A stretch of 64,000 nt of DNA from the NCBI RefSeq assembly GCF_001704295.1, contig NZ_CP012334.1:5344084-5408083 (forward strand), read 5' to 3'. This document shows, one piece after another, positions 33,917 through 43,363 of this stretch. The first letter of the stretch is position 1, and each line of letters starts with the position of its first letter. Position numbers and translations under genes: made by a program. The notes beneath the pieces were generated by a model. The model was given only the letters and a program-made list of their open reading frames with translations, did not search any database and was not told the DNA's origin. Source of the stretch: Bordetella sp. H567. Lineage in GTDB: Bacteria; Pseudomonadota; Gammaproteobacteria; Burkholderiales; Burkholderiaceae_B.

Positions 33917-34932
33917 GCCCGCAGCTCCTCGACCGTGACGCCCGTCGCCGCCAGGCGCAGCAGCGCATTCTTGACCTGCTCGTCCGGCCCTTCCAGCGCC
34001 ACCGTCATCTGGCCGCAGGTCAGCGACTTGATGCGCTCGATGCGTCCGCCCAGGATCGAAAAATCGACACCGAAGGCGCGCGCGGTCTGGCTCAGGATAG
34101 GCTGGTGCACCGTGTCTTCCATAAAGGTCAATCGGCACAGCGTCCGTGCGCCGCTCTGGGCCAGGGCGACGTCGACGTCCTCCTCCTGGATATGTTCGGC
34201 CTCCTGCACGAAGCGCCGCGTGGTCTCATGCTGTGGGTGCAGGAACACCGTGCTCACCGGCCCGCTTTCCACGATGGTCCCCGAATCGATCACCGCGACG
34301 CGATCGCAGACGGTGCGGATCACGTCCATTTCGTGGGTGATCAGCACGATGGTCAGGCCCAGCTTTTCGTTGATCTGCCGCAGCAGCTGCAGGATGGAGC
34401 GGGTGGTCTGCGGGTCCAGGGCGCTGGTGGCCTCGTCGCACAACAGCACCCGGGGATGGTTGGCCAGGGCGCGCGCGATGCCGACACGCTGCTTTTCCCC
34501 GCCGGACAGCTGGCGCGGATACTTGTCCTTGTGGCGGCGCAGGCCCACCAGGTCCAGCAGTTCGTCCACGCGCGCGCCGATTTGACGGGCATCGGCCTGC
34601 CCCGCGATCCTCAGCGGAAAGGCGACGTTATCGCCGACCGTCTTGGACCCCACCAGGTTGAAGTGCTGGAAGATCATGCCCACGCCCTGGCGGAAGCGCC
34701 GCAGCGCCGTGTCGTCCAGCCCCTGCAGGTCCACACCGTCCACATGGACGGTCCCGCCCGTGGGCCGTTCCAGGAAGTTGATCATGCGCAGCAGCGTGGA
34801 CTTGCCCGCGCCCGAATGGCCGATGATGCCGAATATCTCGCCCGACGCGACGGTCAGGTCGATGTCCTTCAGCGCCACCACGGCCGCTCCCTGCACCGGG
34901 TAGCTTTTGTGTATCGATCGCAACTCGATCAT
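33913..34932 (-). CDS. metN: Methionine-type ABC transporter ATPase
   Basis: A 339-residue ATPase: Walker A GHSGAGKST at 38-46, signature LSGGEKQRVGIARAL, Walker B VLLCDEATSALDP. The C-terminal NIL regulatory domain (about 260-339: RLTFMEDTVHQPILSQTARAFGVDFSIL in parts) is diagnostic for MetN and binds the substrate to inhibit transport. The start MIELRS at 34932 has GGGGA upstream; an ATG seven codons earlier lacks one. First gene of metN-metI-metQ. Confidence 0.94.
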   Translation of the reverse strand: MIELRSIHKSYPVQGAAVVALKDIDLTVASGEIFGIIGHSGAGKSTLLRMINFLERPTGGTVHVDGVDLQGLDDTALRRFRQGVGMIFQHFNLVGSKTVGDNVAFPLRIAGQADARQIGARVDELLDLVGLRRHKDKYPRQLSGGEKQRVGIARALANHPRVLLCDEATSALDPQTTRSILQLLRQINEKLGLTIVLITHEMDVIRTVCDRVAVIDSGTIVESGPVSTVFLHPQHETTRRFVQEAEHIQEEDVDVALAQSGARTLCRLTFMEDTVHQPILSQTARAFGVDFSILGGRIERIKSLTCGQMTVALEGPDEQVKNALLRLAATGVTVEELRA

Positions 34933-35002
34933 GCTCGCGTGTTCCCCTTGCATTGCTGATATCGCTGTTATGTCGGCGCGCGCCTTGTCCCGGGCCGCCG
35001 CG

Positions 35003-36472
35003 TCAAGACGTCAGATGCGAAACGCTTTTTGCGTGTGTATAACACTCCAGGCCCTCGGTGCCACCCTCGCGGCCGTAGCCGCTGTCCTTCACGCCGCCAA
35101 ACGGCGTTTCCGACACCGCGGAGACGAAGTGGTTGATCGCCAGGTTGCCGACCTCGAGTTCGTCGCTCAGCAGGCGCGCGTTGCGCGCGGATTCGGTGAA
35201 GGCGTAGCCGGCCAGGCCGTACGGCAGGCTGTTGGCCAGCGCGATGGCGTCTTCGATGCTGTCGGCCCGCGTGATCAGCGACAAGGGGCCGAAGGGCTCT
35301 TCGCGCATCGCCAGGGCGTCGGTGGGAACATCCGCCAATGCCGTGAACGGAAAATGAAAACCGGCGTCCGCGCGCGGCACGCCGCCGCACAGCACCCTGG
35401 CGCCGCGCCGTACCGCATCGTCCGTCAGGCGCTGCAGGCTTTGCAACCGGCGCGCATTGGCGACCGGGCCGATATCGCTGTGCGGATCCAGGCCGCTGCC
35501 CTGACGCACCGTGCGGCCTATCTGCGCATAGGCCTGGACGAAGGCCTCGTACACCGCCTTGTGGACGATGAAGCGCGTGGGCGCCACGCACACCTGGCCG
35601 CCGTTGTTCAGTTTGGCCTGCACGCCGGCGGCCGCGGCCACCTGCGGATCGGCGTCGTCGCACACGATCACGGGTGCGTGGCCGCCCAGTTCCATGATGA
35701 CGGGCTTCATATGCGTGCCCGCCAGGCCGGCCAATTGCTTGCCCACCACGGTCGATCCCGTGAAGGTGACCAGGCGCACCACGGGATGTGGAATCAGGAA
35801 ACCGGAAATCGCCGCGGGATCGCCGAAGACCAGGTTCAGCGCGCCCGCCGGCAGGCCCGCGTCGCAAAAGGCCCGCGCCAGGTGCATGGCGCCGGCGGGG
35901 GTTTCCTCCGAGGCCTTCAGGATGATCGCGCAGCCCGCGGCCAGTGCGCCGCCGATCTTGCGGGCCGGCGAACTCATCGGGAAGTTCCAGGGCGTGAAGG
36001 CGGCCACCACGCCCACCGGCTCGCGCAGCACCGTATGCCGCATGCCCGGCTCCGCGGGGATGACGCGGCCATAGACGCGGCGCGCTTCCGTCGCGTCCCA
36101 TTCGATCAGGTCGCAGCCGCGCAGCACCTCGGCGCGCGATTGCGCCACCGGCTTGCCCTGTTCCAGGGTGATGTCCATGGCGATGGTCTCGACGCGTTCG
36201 CGCACCAGCTGGACGGCGCGCAGCATGATGCGCGCGCGCTCGGCCGGCGCGGTACGGCGCCACACGGCGAAGCCCCGTGCCGCGGCAGCCGCGGCGCTTT
36301 CAAGATGGCCGGGCGTCGCGTGCGGCACGGTGCCGATGGCGTCGCCCGTGGCGGGATCGAGGATGGGCGCGCCGGGCGCCTTGATCCATTCGCCGCCTAT
36401 CAACATGCGAATGACGGGATAGCCGCCCGTCCGGGGTGCTGCGGTGGCCTGCTCTTCGAGTGTCGCGCTCAT
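35003..36472 (-). CDS. NAD(P)-dependent succinate-semialdehyde-type dehydrogenase (GabD-like ALDH)
   Basis: A 489-residue aldehyde dehydrogenase. Segments: FTPWNFPMSSPARKIGGALAAGC in parts, FTGSTVVGK, general base in VIMELGGHAPVIV, catalytic Cys in GGQVCVAPTRF, and the C-terminal SAVSETPFGGVKDSGYGREGG run (in parts), which is typical of the GabD/SSADH group. Note GGQVCV where GQxC is usual. The start MSATLEEQ at 36472 is supported by the family length; the same frame runs on to 37702 through the MFS gene and is ignored. It lies 65 bp after the MFS gene. Confidence 0.9.
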   Translation of the reverse strand: MSATLEEQATAAPRTGGYPVIRMLIGGEWIKAPGAPILDPATGDAIGTVPHATPGHLESAAAAAARGFAVWRRTAPAERARIMLRAVQLVRERVETIAMDITLEQGKPVAQSRAEVLRGCDLIEWDATEARRVYGRVIPAEPGMRHTVLREPVGVVAAFTPWNFPMSSPARKIGGALAAGCAIILKASEETPAGAMHLARAFCDAGLPAGALNLVFGDPAAISGFLIPHPVVRLVTFTGSTVVGKQLAGLAGTHMKPVIMELGGHAPVIVCDDADPQVAAAAGVQAKLNNGGQVCVAPTRFIVHKAVYEAFVQAYAQIGRTVRQGSGLDPHSDIGPVANARRLQSLQRLTDDAVRRGARVLCGGVPRADAGFHFPFTALADVPTDALAMREEPFGPLSLITRADSIEDAIALANSLPYGLAGYAFTESARNARLLSDELEVGNLAINHFVSAVSETPFGGVKDSGYGREGGTEGLECYTHAKSVSHLTS

Positions 36473-36537
36473 GGTGTTTCCCCTGTCGTTGGTTAACGCC
36501 TGTGATGCCGTGATGCCTCTGCCCCGTCCGCCTCCTG

Positions 36538-37773
36538 TTACCGCTTGCCGTTCGCCAGCCGGCGCGATGCCGGGTCCCCCCGCAGCCGCAGCATCATCAC
36601 GCAGCCGAACAGCGGCCCCAAGGCCAGCATGCCGAACGCGCCCGGCCAGCCCCATGCATGCTGCACGGGCGGCACCAGGTGGATGCTGACCAGCGTCAGC
36701 AGGAAGCCCGCGCAGGTCTGCGCCGTCAGCAAGGTACCGATGGAATCCGGCGCGCCGAGTTCGGCAATGCTGGCCGAGAACTGCGCGGAATCCGCGATCA
36801 CCGTGATTCCCCAGGCCACCGCCACCGCGCCCACGATCAGCGGCGGCGCATCGGCCAGCCAGCCCATGGCCAGCGCGCAGGCGCCGCTGGCCGCCATCGC
36901 GGCCACGGTCACGGCGGTGCGACCGTAGCGGTCGGCGAACCAGCCGCCCGCCCACGCGCCGACCGCACCCGCGCCCAGCGCGGCGAACGCCACGCTTTCC
37001 GCGGCGCGGCCCGGCGCGGCCACGCCGCGCAAGGTAAAGCTTTCGTGCAGGAACACCGCCAGCCACGCCCACATGGCATACAGCTCCCACATATGCCCCA
37101 GGTATCCCAGGTTGGCCAGCCGCAGCGGGCGATGACGCCAGGCCTGCGCCACAGCCGCCGGATTCAGACGCGCTGCCCGCCGCATGGCCGGGCCGACGCC
37201 GCACAGGTTGATCGCCAGCCCGGCGGCGGCGGCCAACGCCGCGGCGGCCAGGTAGATCTGCGGCCACTGCATCCCGCCGAAGGCCGCCAGCAGATGCGGG
37301 CTGGCGGAGCCCAGCGTCAAGGCCCCCACCAGCAGGCCGATCAACAGGCCCAGGTCGCGGTCCGCCCAGGTGGCGGCCAGGCGCATCCCAACCGGATAGA
37401 CGCCGGCCATGCACATACCCGTAATGAAGCGCAGCCCATACACCGCCGGTCCGGCGGGCGCGCAGGCCAGCAGCGCCAGCGTCGCCAGCGCGGCGGTCAG
37501 CGCCGAGGCCATGAAGAGCCGGCGCGGGTCGAAGCGGTCCGCCAGCCCCAGCACGGCGCTGGCGATGGTGCCGGCCACGAAGCCCGCCTGCACCGAACTG
37601 GTCAGCAGCGATTCCTGCCAGGAAGTTAGCGCGACCGCCTGCTTGATGCTGGCCACCGCCGCCGACGAGGCGAACCACACGGACATCGCGCAGACCTGGC
37701 ACAGCAGCAGGATGCCCAGCGATACCGCCTTGCCGGTCCGCGGCGCCGTTGCGCCCAGCGCGGGTTCGGCCAT
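36538..37773 (-). CDS. Major facilitator superfamily transporter
   Basis: A 411-residue, about 12-span MFS protein. The motif-A-like loop reads LGLADRFDPRRLFM after span 2 and WFADRYGRTAVTV after span 8, as in 12-TM members. It is flanked by a semialdehyde dehydrogenase and a flavin reductase/monooxygenase pair, so it probably imports or exports the compound they act on. The substrate cannot be assigned. Start ATG at 37773, four bases past the flavin-reductase stop. Confidence 0.88.
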   Translation of the reverse strand: MAEPALGATAPRTGKAVSLGILLLCQVCAMSVWFASSAAVASIKQAVALTSWQESLLTSSVQAGFVAGTIASAVLGLADRFDPRRLFMASALTAALATLALLACAPAGPAVYGLRFITGMCMAGVYPVGMRLAATWADRDLGLLIGLLVGALTLGSASPHLLAAFGGMQWPQIYLAAAALAAAAGLAINLCGVGPAMRRAARLNPAAVAQAWRHRPLRLANLGYLGHMWELYAMWAWLAVFLHESFTLRGVAAPGRAAESVAFAALGAGAVGAWAGGWFADRYGRTAVTVAAMAASGACALAMGWLADAPPLIVGAVAVAWGITVIADSAQFSASIAELGAPDSIGTLLTAQTCAGFLLTLVSIHLVPPVQHAWGWPGAFGMLALGPLFGCVMMLRLRGDPASRRLANGKR

Positions 37774-37777
37774 GGTC

Positions 37778-38281
37778 TCAGGCGCCCAAGGTCTGCGACA
37801 GGCGGCCGACGCGATGGAAGCCCCGGCCGAAATAGATCAAGGCTTCGCTGTCGTGCTGCGTCGCCGCCGCGCGCACCGCACAATAGAACACCGTATGGGT
37901 GCCCACCTCTGCGGTGAAGGTGATGTCGCAGTCCAGCGACACCACCGCGCCGCGCAGCACCGGCGATCCGGTTTCCAGCACGTGCCACTCGCCGGCGCTG
38001 AAGCGGTCCTCCACGGCCAGGTCCTTGGAGGAGAAGCGCATCGCCAGGGCCTGCTGGCCCGCGTCCAGCACGTTCACGCACAGGCGCGCGTTTTCCTTGA
38101 AGGCCGCGTTGTTGCGGCTGCTGCGGTTGATGCACACCAGCAGCATGGGCGGCTGGTCGGTCACCCCGCACACCGCGGACGCCGTGCAGCCGCAGCGCCC
38201 GGCCGGGCCGTCGCTGGTCACCACATTCACCGCCGCGCCCAGGTGGGCCATCGCATCGCGGTACGCCGCCTTGTCGATCAT
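37778..38281 (-). CDS. Flavin reductase (RutF/NtaB-like, FMN-binding split barrel)
   Basis: A 167-residue flavin reductase-like protein. Segments AAVNVVTSDGPAGRCGCTASAVCGVTDQPPMLLVCINRSSRNN (in parts) and FSSKDLAVEDRFSAGEW belong to the family that supplies FMNH2 to two-component monooxygenases. The start MIDKAAYRDAM at 38281 has GAGGCGGAA upstream; the longer frame to 38575 is basic and unlikely. The NtaA-type monooxygenase lies just upstream on the same strand, a natural partner. Confidence 0.88.
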   Translation of the reverse strand: MIDKAAYRDAMAHLGAAVNVVTSDGPAGRCGCTASAVCGVTDQPPMLLVCINRSSRNNAAFKENARLCVNVLDAGQQALAMRFSSKDLAVEDRFSAGEWHVLETGSPVLRGAVVSLDCDITFTAEVGTHTVFYCAVRAAATQHDSEALIYFGRGFHRVGRLSQTLGA

Positions 38282-38378
38282 TTCCGCCTCGCTCGCATCC
38301 TTGGATTCCGCTGCCTGTTCGCCGTGCGCTGTACGTTGGCGGTCATGGGATAGGTATCCCGGAACCGCGGGTGCCCGC

Positions 38379-39746
38379 CTATCTTCCCGAGCCCACACGG
38401 TGAGTCGCCGCGGTATGGGTGGCAGGCAGACGCGCGCGCCCGAACAGCTTTTCCCGATAGACGCCGTCGCTATACGCCGTCTTGTACGCGCCGCGCTCCT
38501 GCAGCACCGGCACCACCAGCTCGATGAAGTCCTCGAAGCATTCCGGCGTGACCGTGCGCGACAGATTGAAGCCATCCACGCCGGCCTGCTCGCTCCACGC
38601 GATCAGTTGGTCGGCGATCTGCTCGGCCGATCCCACCATGGGCTGCTGGCGGCTGCCCAGCACCATCTGGTCGATGAGCTTGCGCTTGGTCCAGGTCGGC
38701 CCGGCGCTGCGCGTCATCGCCTCCACGTTCGAGACGATGGCCTGGGTCTTCTCCGTCTGCACCGGTTCGTCCATGTCGTACTTCGCGAAATCGATGCCCA
38801 TGGAGGCGGACGCATGGGCCAGCGCGGCCTCCACGTCGACGTGCTGCTTGTAGTCCTCGAACTTCTCGCGCGCCTCGGCTTCCGTGCGGCCGGTGACGAC
38901 CGTCGCGCCCATGAAGATCTTCACATCCTCCGCCTGCCGGCCGTATTTGACGGCCAGCGCGCGAATGTCGTCAACGATGGCCTTGACGCCGTTCATGCTC
39001 TGCCCGTTCACGAACACGCATTCCGCGTGCGTCGCGGCGAACTGGCGGCCGCGCGTGGAGGCACCGGCCTGGTACAGCACCGGCGTACGCTGCGGCGAAG
39101 GCTCGCACAAGTGCAGGGCATCCACCTTGTACTGGCGGCCGTCATGCACCACGCGATGCACCTTCGCGGGATCCGCGTACACGCGGGCGGCGCGGTCTTC
39201 CCGCACGGCGCCGTCTTCCCAGCTGCCTTCCCAGAACTTGTAGACCAGCGACATGTATTCGTCCGCCAGGTCGTAGCGGTCGTCGTGCGCCATCTGTCCC
39301 GACAGGCCGGTGGCCCGCGCGGCGCTGTCCAGGTAGCCCGTGACGATGTTCCAGCCGATGCGGCCACGGGTCAGGTGGTCCAGCGTCGACATGCGGCGCG
39401 CGAAGGAAAACGGGGGCTCGTAGGTCAGGTTGCAGGTCACGCCGAAGCCCAGGTGCCGGGTGGCGGCCGCCATGGCGGGAATGATCAGGCTGGGATCGTT
39501 CACCGGCAGCTGCACGGCGCCGCGCAGCGTCGCATCGACGCCGCCGCCGTACACGTCGTAGGCGCCCAGCACGTCGGCGAAGAACACGCCGTCGAACAGC
39601 CCGGCCTCCAGCGTCTGCGCCAGCCCGGTCCAGTAATGGATATCCGTATAGCGCGTCGACTGGTCGCGCGGATGCGTCCACAGGCCCTGCTGGATGTGCC
39701 CCACACAGTTCATGTCGAAGGCGTTGAGACGGATTTCGCGCGGCAT
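38379..39746 (-). CDS. NtaA/SnaA/DszA-family FMN-dependent monooxygenase
   Basis: A 455-residue luciferase-like monooxygenase of the nitrilotriacetate/dibenzothiophene-sulfone class. Segments: NAFDMNCVGHIQQGLW, TLDHLTRGRIGWNIVTGYLDSAARATG (in parts), YQAGASTRGRQFAATHAECVFV (in parts) and VGSAEQIADQLI. It uses FMNH2 from the adjacent reductase to cleave C-N or C-S bonds. The start MPREIRLNAFD at 39746 is the family start. With the MFS and semialdehyde dehydrogenase it may form a four-gene set degrading an aminocarboxylate or organosulfur compound. Confidence 0.9.
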   Translation of the reverse strand: MPREIRLNAFDMNCVGHIQQGLWTHPRDQSTRYTDIHYWTGLAQTLEAGLFDGVFFADVLGAYDVYGGGVDATLRGAVQLPVNDPSLIIPAMAAATRHLGFGVTCNLTYEPPFSFARRMSTLDHLTRGRIGWNIVTGYLDSAARATGLSGQMAHDDRYDLADEYMSLVYKFWEGSWEDGAVREDRAARVYADPAKVHRVVHDGRQYKVDALHLCEPSPQRTPVLYQAGASTRGRQFAATHAECVFVNGQSMNGVKAIVDDIRALAVKYGRQAEDVKIFMGATVVTGRTEAEAREKFEDYKQHVDVEAALAHASASMGIDFAKYDMDEPVQTEKTQAIVSNVEAMTRSAGPTWTKRKLIDQMVLGSRQQPMVGSAEQIADQLIAWSEQAGVDGFNLSRTVTPECFEDFIELVVPVLQERGAYKTAYSDGVYREKLFGRARLPATHTAATHRVGSGR

Positions 39747-39979
39747 GGGTGGGTCGTCCTTGTGCGGGATAGCTGCCTGGAATAGCCTGCGGCGCGCTGG
39801 AACGGCGCCGCGGGCTGTAGCCGTTTCGTCCACTATAGTGGACATGCAAGCCCCGAACAATGCGGCAAACACGTACTTCCGGGTTTGTCCCTATGCCGCC
39901 CGGCCGGCGCGCCCGCGCCGGAATGGGGGCCATGGCGTGGATACGCCGCCGTGGGTCCCCGAAATCCGGCGCGGCCGCG

Positions 39980-42775
39980 CTAGAACCGCATGGCGACCCG
40001 GAGCAGCCCGGAATGCTGCCGGTTGCCGCCGCCGAACTGCCCGTCGTAGCTGATGCCGGCGGTCGTGTTGCGGGCAATGGTCATCTCGGCGCCCAGCCCA
40101 AGCACGGCGGCGTCGCGCGCGATCGGGACGCCCGTCACCGAGAACGCGGCGCCGCCGTCGAAGGCCAGGTCCTGGCTGGGCCGCACATCGCCCATCGCGT
40201 GGCGCCAGCCCAGCGATGCGGTCAGGCGGTTGGGGGCGCGATCGGAGCCGAACTGCCATGCGCCGCGCAGTCCCAGTGTGGTGGTGGTTACGTCGTCGGA
40301 ACGCCCCGTGCCGTGCAGCGCGGCGGTGCCGCCGGATTCCGCGAAGTCCCGCGTGCGCAGCTGGTTCCACGCCACACCGGCGAAGGGTTCGATGGTGTAG
40401 CTGTCGCCCAGCGGCAGGTTGTAGCCCAGTTCGGAGAACACTTGCGTCGACGAGGCGTGATAGGAAGATTCCAGCTGCTGGTTCAGGCTGCCCACCGCCA
40501 CGCTGCGCTTCGTGTCGATATCGTGCCAGGTGTAGGCCGCGCCGGCCGTGAAACGGAAATGCCCCGGCCCGGCGTAGAAATTCCGTCCGCCGAACAACGT
40601 GGCCGTATAGCTATCGACGTCCGTGCGCGACGAGGTATCGGCGATCGAGCTGTGGCTGTCGGTGTAGCCGAACGCGCCGCCCAAGCGCCAGCCGCCGCCC
40701 ACCGCGCCGTCGCCGCCGATGAAGATGCCGCCGTCGGATTGACTCACGCGCGACGCGTTACCGTCGCTGGCGAACGTGCGCCAGTTGCCGAAGACCTGCG
40801 CCCAGACCGGATGCGCGCCACTTTGCGGCAGCGCGTCGGCGGACGGCGGGCCCCATTGGGCCGTGGGGCGTCCGGCAAGCGCGGGGCCGTCCAGGTTGCG
40901 GCGCAGGGGCGCCATCGGCAGCGTCCGCACGGTATCCGCCTGGCTCTGCAGCACACTGGCGGTGCTGGCATACGCTTCGCCGGAAAGCATGTTCAACGCC
41001 GCGCGCGCCTCGCCCGGCGTCATGGAAAGCAGCGCCTCGGTCACCTGACTGGCGGCAGTGCCACTGATGGGCGCGATAGCAGCTGCGGCTGCGGCCGAGG
41101 CCGGGGCCGCGGCCGGCGGCGATCCGCTTCCCGTGGCGGACTGCGATCCGCTTCCGGTCACGGGCGGCGCTTCGTTGTCCAAGGCGCCGCCGACGCTGCT
41201 CTGGTTGCCTGTGCCGCCGACGCTGCCGATGGGCACATCGTTGCGCGTGAGCGTCATGAACGCATTCTTCGTGTCGTAGCTAAGCGTGGGCGTCAGGAAT
41301 GCATAGGCGCTGGAGGCCCCGGTGAATCGCCCCTGTATGCCGCCGTCGGCCGTCAGGATGGTATAGGTGGCGCGCGGCGCATAGTTGCCGTCGGGTCCGA
41401 CATGCGCAACCGTGCCGTCCAGGTAGGCAACGCCGGTGACATGGATGCGGTCGCTCGCGGTGCTGGCGGGATCGGCATGCACGCGATAAATGGTGTCCTG
41501 GCCGAAGGTAAGGTTGCCATTGATCGTAAGCGTGCCAATGGGCGAACCGTCATTGCCTGGCGAGATCACCGCGGTCGGGTAAAGCGTGGTGGTGCCCACC
41601 TGCCCGACCCCGGCCAGCACGACTTCGCGGCCGATATCGATGGGGCCGTTCAACTTCCCGTCGATTTCCAGCGCGCCGTCGGCGATCAGGATGGGGCCCG
41701 TCAGGCCGCTGCTGTCGGCGGTCAGGATCACCGATCCCGGGCCGGTCTTGACGAAGCCGTTCGTGCCCTGCAGGGGATTGTCGATAGTGTCGACGAATTG
41801 GCCAGAGGCATAGGTGCCATCACCGACAACGATGGCCGGCGGATTGCCGCCATTGGGAAGCAGCGTGATGGGCGCGCCTTGCAGGCGATATCGGTCCGTG
41901 GCGAACTGGATGCCCGACACGCGCACCGGCCCGGCGCTGCCATCGACGTTCACCACGCCGGCCGCGCCGGTGAAAATGGCGTACGCGCCATCGGGCAGCG
42001 CGCCCGTGGCATTGCTCGGGCTATTCCAGTTCGTGCTGGCGGCGGTCCAGGTGCCGCCGCCACCGCCCGCGCGAGTGGCGGACGCCAGGCCGTTGCCGTT
42101 CCACAAATTGGTCGTGCTCGGGCCAAGGATCAGGTTGATCTGCTTGTCGCCCGTCAGCGACTGAATGGTGGCCGCGGGCAGGGAGTCGCCGGTGATCGTA
42201 CCCAACGACAGGCCGTTGCCGCTCAGCGTGCCGCCGTATGACAGGATCCGGTAGTAGCCGGCGTTGACGCCCAGCGTATTCACCGAGACGTTCAGTGTCG
42301 TGTTGTTGAGCGCGACGTTGCCCCCGACGGTGATGTTGTCGCCGGTACCGGGCTGCGTAATCGGCAGCCCTGCATAGCCGGTCTCGAAGTCGAACACGGC
42401 ATTGCTCATCGACAGGTTGCCGTTGACGACGAGGTTGCCGTTGGAGACACCGGTCGGCGTGCCGACGGCGTATCCCGGCGCGACGCGTGAGTTGCTCGTC
42501 ACGCTGAGATCGCCATTGATGGCGCCGAAGCCCGCTATGGTGGCGTTCGAAGTGGCATTGACGTTTCCATCGATGGTGACGCCCGCGCCACCACCGTTGC
42601 CGCCGATCACCAGCGTGCCGCCGTTGACGTCGACTCCACCCGGGAAGCCGGCCGAACTGTCGAACACGCGGGTATCGCCCGACGAAACGCTCAAGTCCGC
42701 GGCAGCAACGCTACCGCAGTAGGACGCGCTCAACGCGAGCGCCGCCTTCAGCAACTTCTTCGTCCGATGCATCAA
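39980..42775 (-). CDS. Autotransporter outer-membrane beta-barrel protein (type V secretion)
   Basis: A 931-residue classical autotransporter. Signal peptide about 1-26 (LLKAALALSASYCGSVAAADL). The passenger about 27-640 is rich in Gly/Asn/Thr/Val with repeated NGTLVIGGN- and INGNLTFGQDTIYRVHADPA-type beta-helix rungs. A Pro/Ala/Ser/Gly linker lies at about 555-600. The C-terminal autotransporter barrel covers about 655-931 (WAQVFGNWRTFASDGNASRV, then alternating strands) and ends in the aromatic R-V-A-M-R-F. No protease or lipase catalytic motif was recognised, so the function (adhesion or other) is open. AGGGGAGATCC lies upstream of the Met pair. Confidence 0.9.
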   Translation of the reverse strand: MMHRTKKLLKAALALSASYCGSVAAADLSVSSGDTRVFDSSAGFPGGVDVNGGTLVIGGNGGGAGVTIDGNVNATSNATIAGFGAINGDLSVTSNSRVAPGYAVGTPTGVSNGNLVVNGNLSMSNAVFDFETGYAGLPITQPGTGDNITVGGNVALNNTTLNVSVNTLGVNAGYYRILSYGGTLSGNGLSLGTITGDSLPAATIQSLTGDKQINLILGPSTTNLWNGNGLASATRAGGGGGTWTAASTNWNSPSNATGALPDGAYAIFTGAAGVVNVDGSAGPVRVSGIQFATDRYRLQGAPITLLPNGGNPPAIVVGDGTYASGQFVDTIDNPLQGTNGFVKTGPGSVILTADSSGLTGPILIADGALEIDGKLNGPIDIGREVVLAGVGQVGTTTLYPTAVISPGNDGSPIGTLTINGNLTFGQDTIYRVHADPASTASDRIHVTGVAYLDGTVAHVGPDGNYAPRATYTILTADGGIQGRFTGASSAYAFLTPTLSYDTKNAFMTLTRNDVPIGSVGGTGNQSSVGGALDNEAPPVTGSGSQSATGSGSPPAAAPASAAAAAAIAPISGTAASQVTEALLSMTPGEARAALNMLSGEAYASTASVLQSQADTVRTLPMAPLRRNLDGPALAGRPTAQWGPPSADALPQSGAHPVWAQVFGNWRTFASDGNASRVSQSDGGIFIGGDGAVGGGWRLGGAFGYTDSHSSIADTSSRTDVDSYTATLFGGRNFYAGPGHFRFTAGAAYTWHDIDTKRSVAVGSLNQQLESSYHASSTQVFSELGYNLPLGDSYTIEPFAGVAWNQLRTRDFAESGGTAALHGTGRSDDVTTTTLGLRGAWQFGSDRAPNRLTASLGWRHAMGDVRPSQDLAFDGGAAFSVTGVPIARDAAVLGLGAEMTIARNTTAGISYDGQFGGGNRQHSGLLRVAMRF

Positions 42776-43330
42776 TGTGGATCTCCCCTATATCGGTCAG
42801 CGGTTGGATATCCGGGCATTGCTGGACTGCTGCCTTAGCATTGCTCGCGGAAGCTCATGCCCCACGAAGGGATGAGCTGGCGAAAAAAAACGCACTGTAT
42901 ATCGCTTGTTTTGCTAGTACCAAGCACTATGTAGCTGGATACCATCCATACCGCTGCGTTTCACTATTTAGTCGCATACAAAGGTATTAAAAGCGCGCAT
43001 GCGGATACCATCCAACACCGCGACGCATGCGTCGGGAAGAAAATTGCACACGTGCGAACAACGAAGACCATGCTCGACATACGCGAAGGCGCGCACCCTC
43101 GGATAGCCTGTCCTTCGTGTATCCCCGAACGGGTATGCCTTCGTGAGGTCACGGCCGCCAACCGGAATTCGCCTGCGCGATAAGCTGCGGCTCGGTGGGC
43201 GTCCGTGATGAATGCCGAGGTCGCCACCATCGCTACAGTGGCCGTATGGCTTTCTGAAGGCTCGCAAGCAAGGAGGAGCCATATAGACAAAAATCGCCCG
43301 GTTTACGGGGTTTTATCCAAATAATGATAA
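42776..43330. other. Lower-GC intergenic region before the AAA ATPase
   Basis: A 555-bp stretch visibly poorer in GC than neighbouring genes. It holds a 12-bp direct repeat GGATACCATCCA (42937-42948 and 43003-43014) and a 14-bp palindrome CGACGCATGCGTCG (43021-43034). Open frames on the minus strand of about 105 residues (42960-43290) have no recognisable domain or good start site and are not called. It may be the edge of a horizontally acquired segment. Confidence 0.5.
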
Positions 43331-43350
43331 ATTATCGCAATTGCGATAAT
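43331..43350. promoter_or_regulatory. Perfect 20-bp palindrome (candidate operator) before the AAA ATPase
   Basis: ATTATCGCAATTGCGATAAT is a perfect inverted repeat ending 13 bp before the ATPase ATG, in an AT-rich stretch. Its position over the ribosome-site/promoter suggests an operator, for an unknown HTH protein or the ATPase itself. As RNA it could also form a hairpin hiding the start. Confidence 0.65.
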
Positions 43351-43363
43351 TTTCGATAGTTCC

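Noticed and set aside
42960-43290. Two overlapping minus-strand frames of about 105 codons
   Set aside because: No recognisable domain and competing frames; a small unknown gene cannot be fully excluded.
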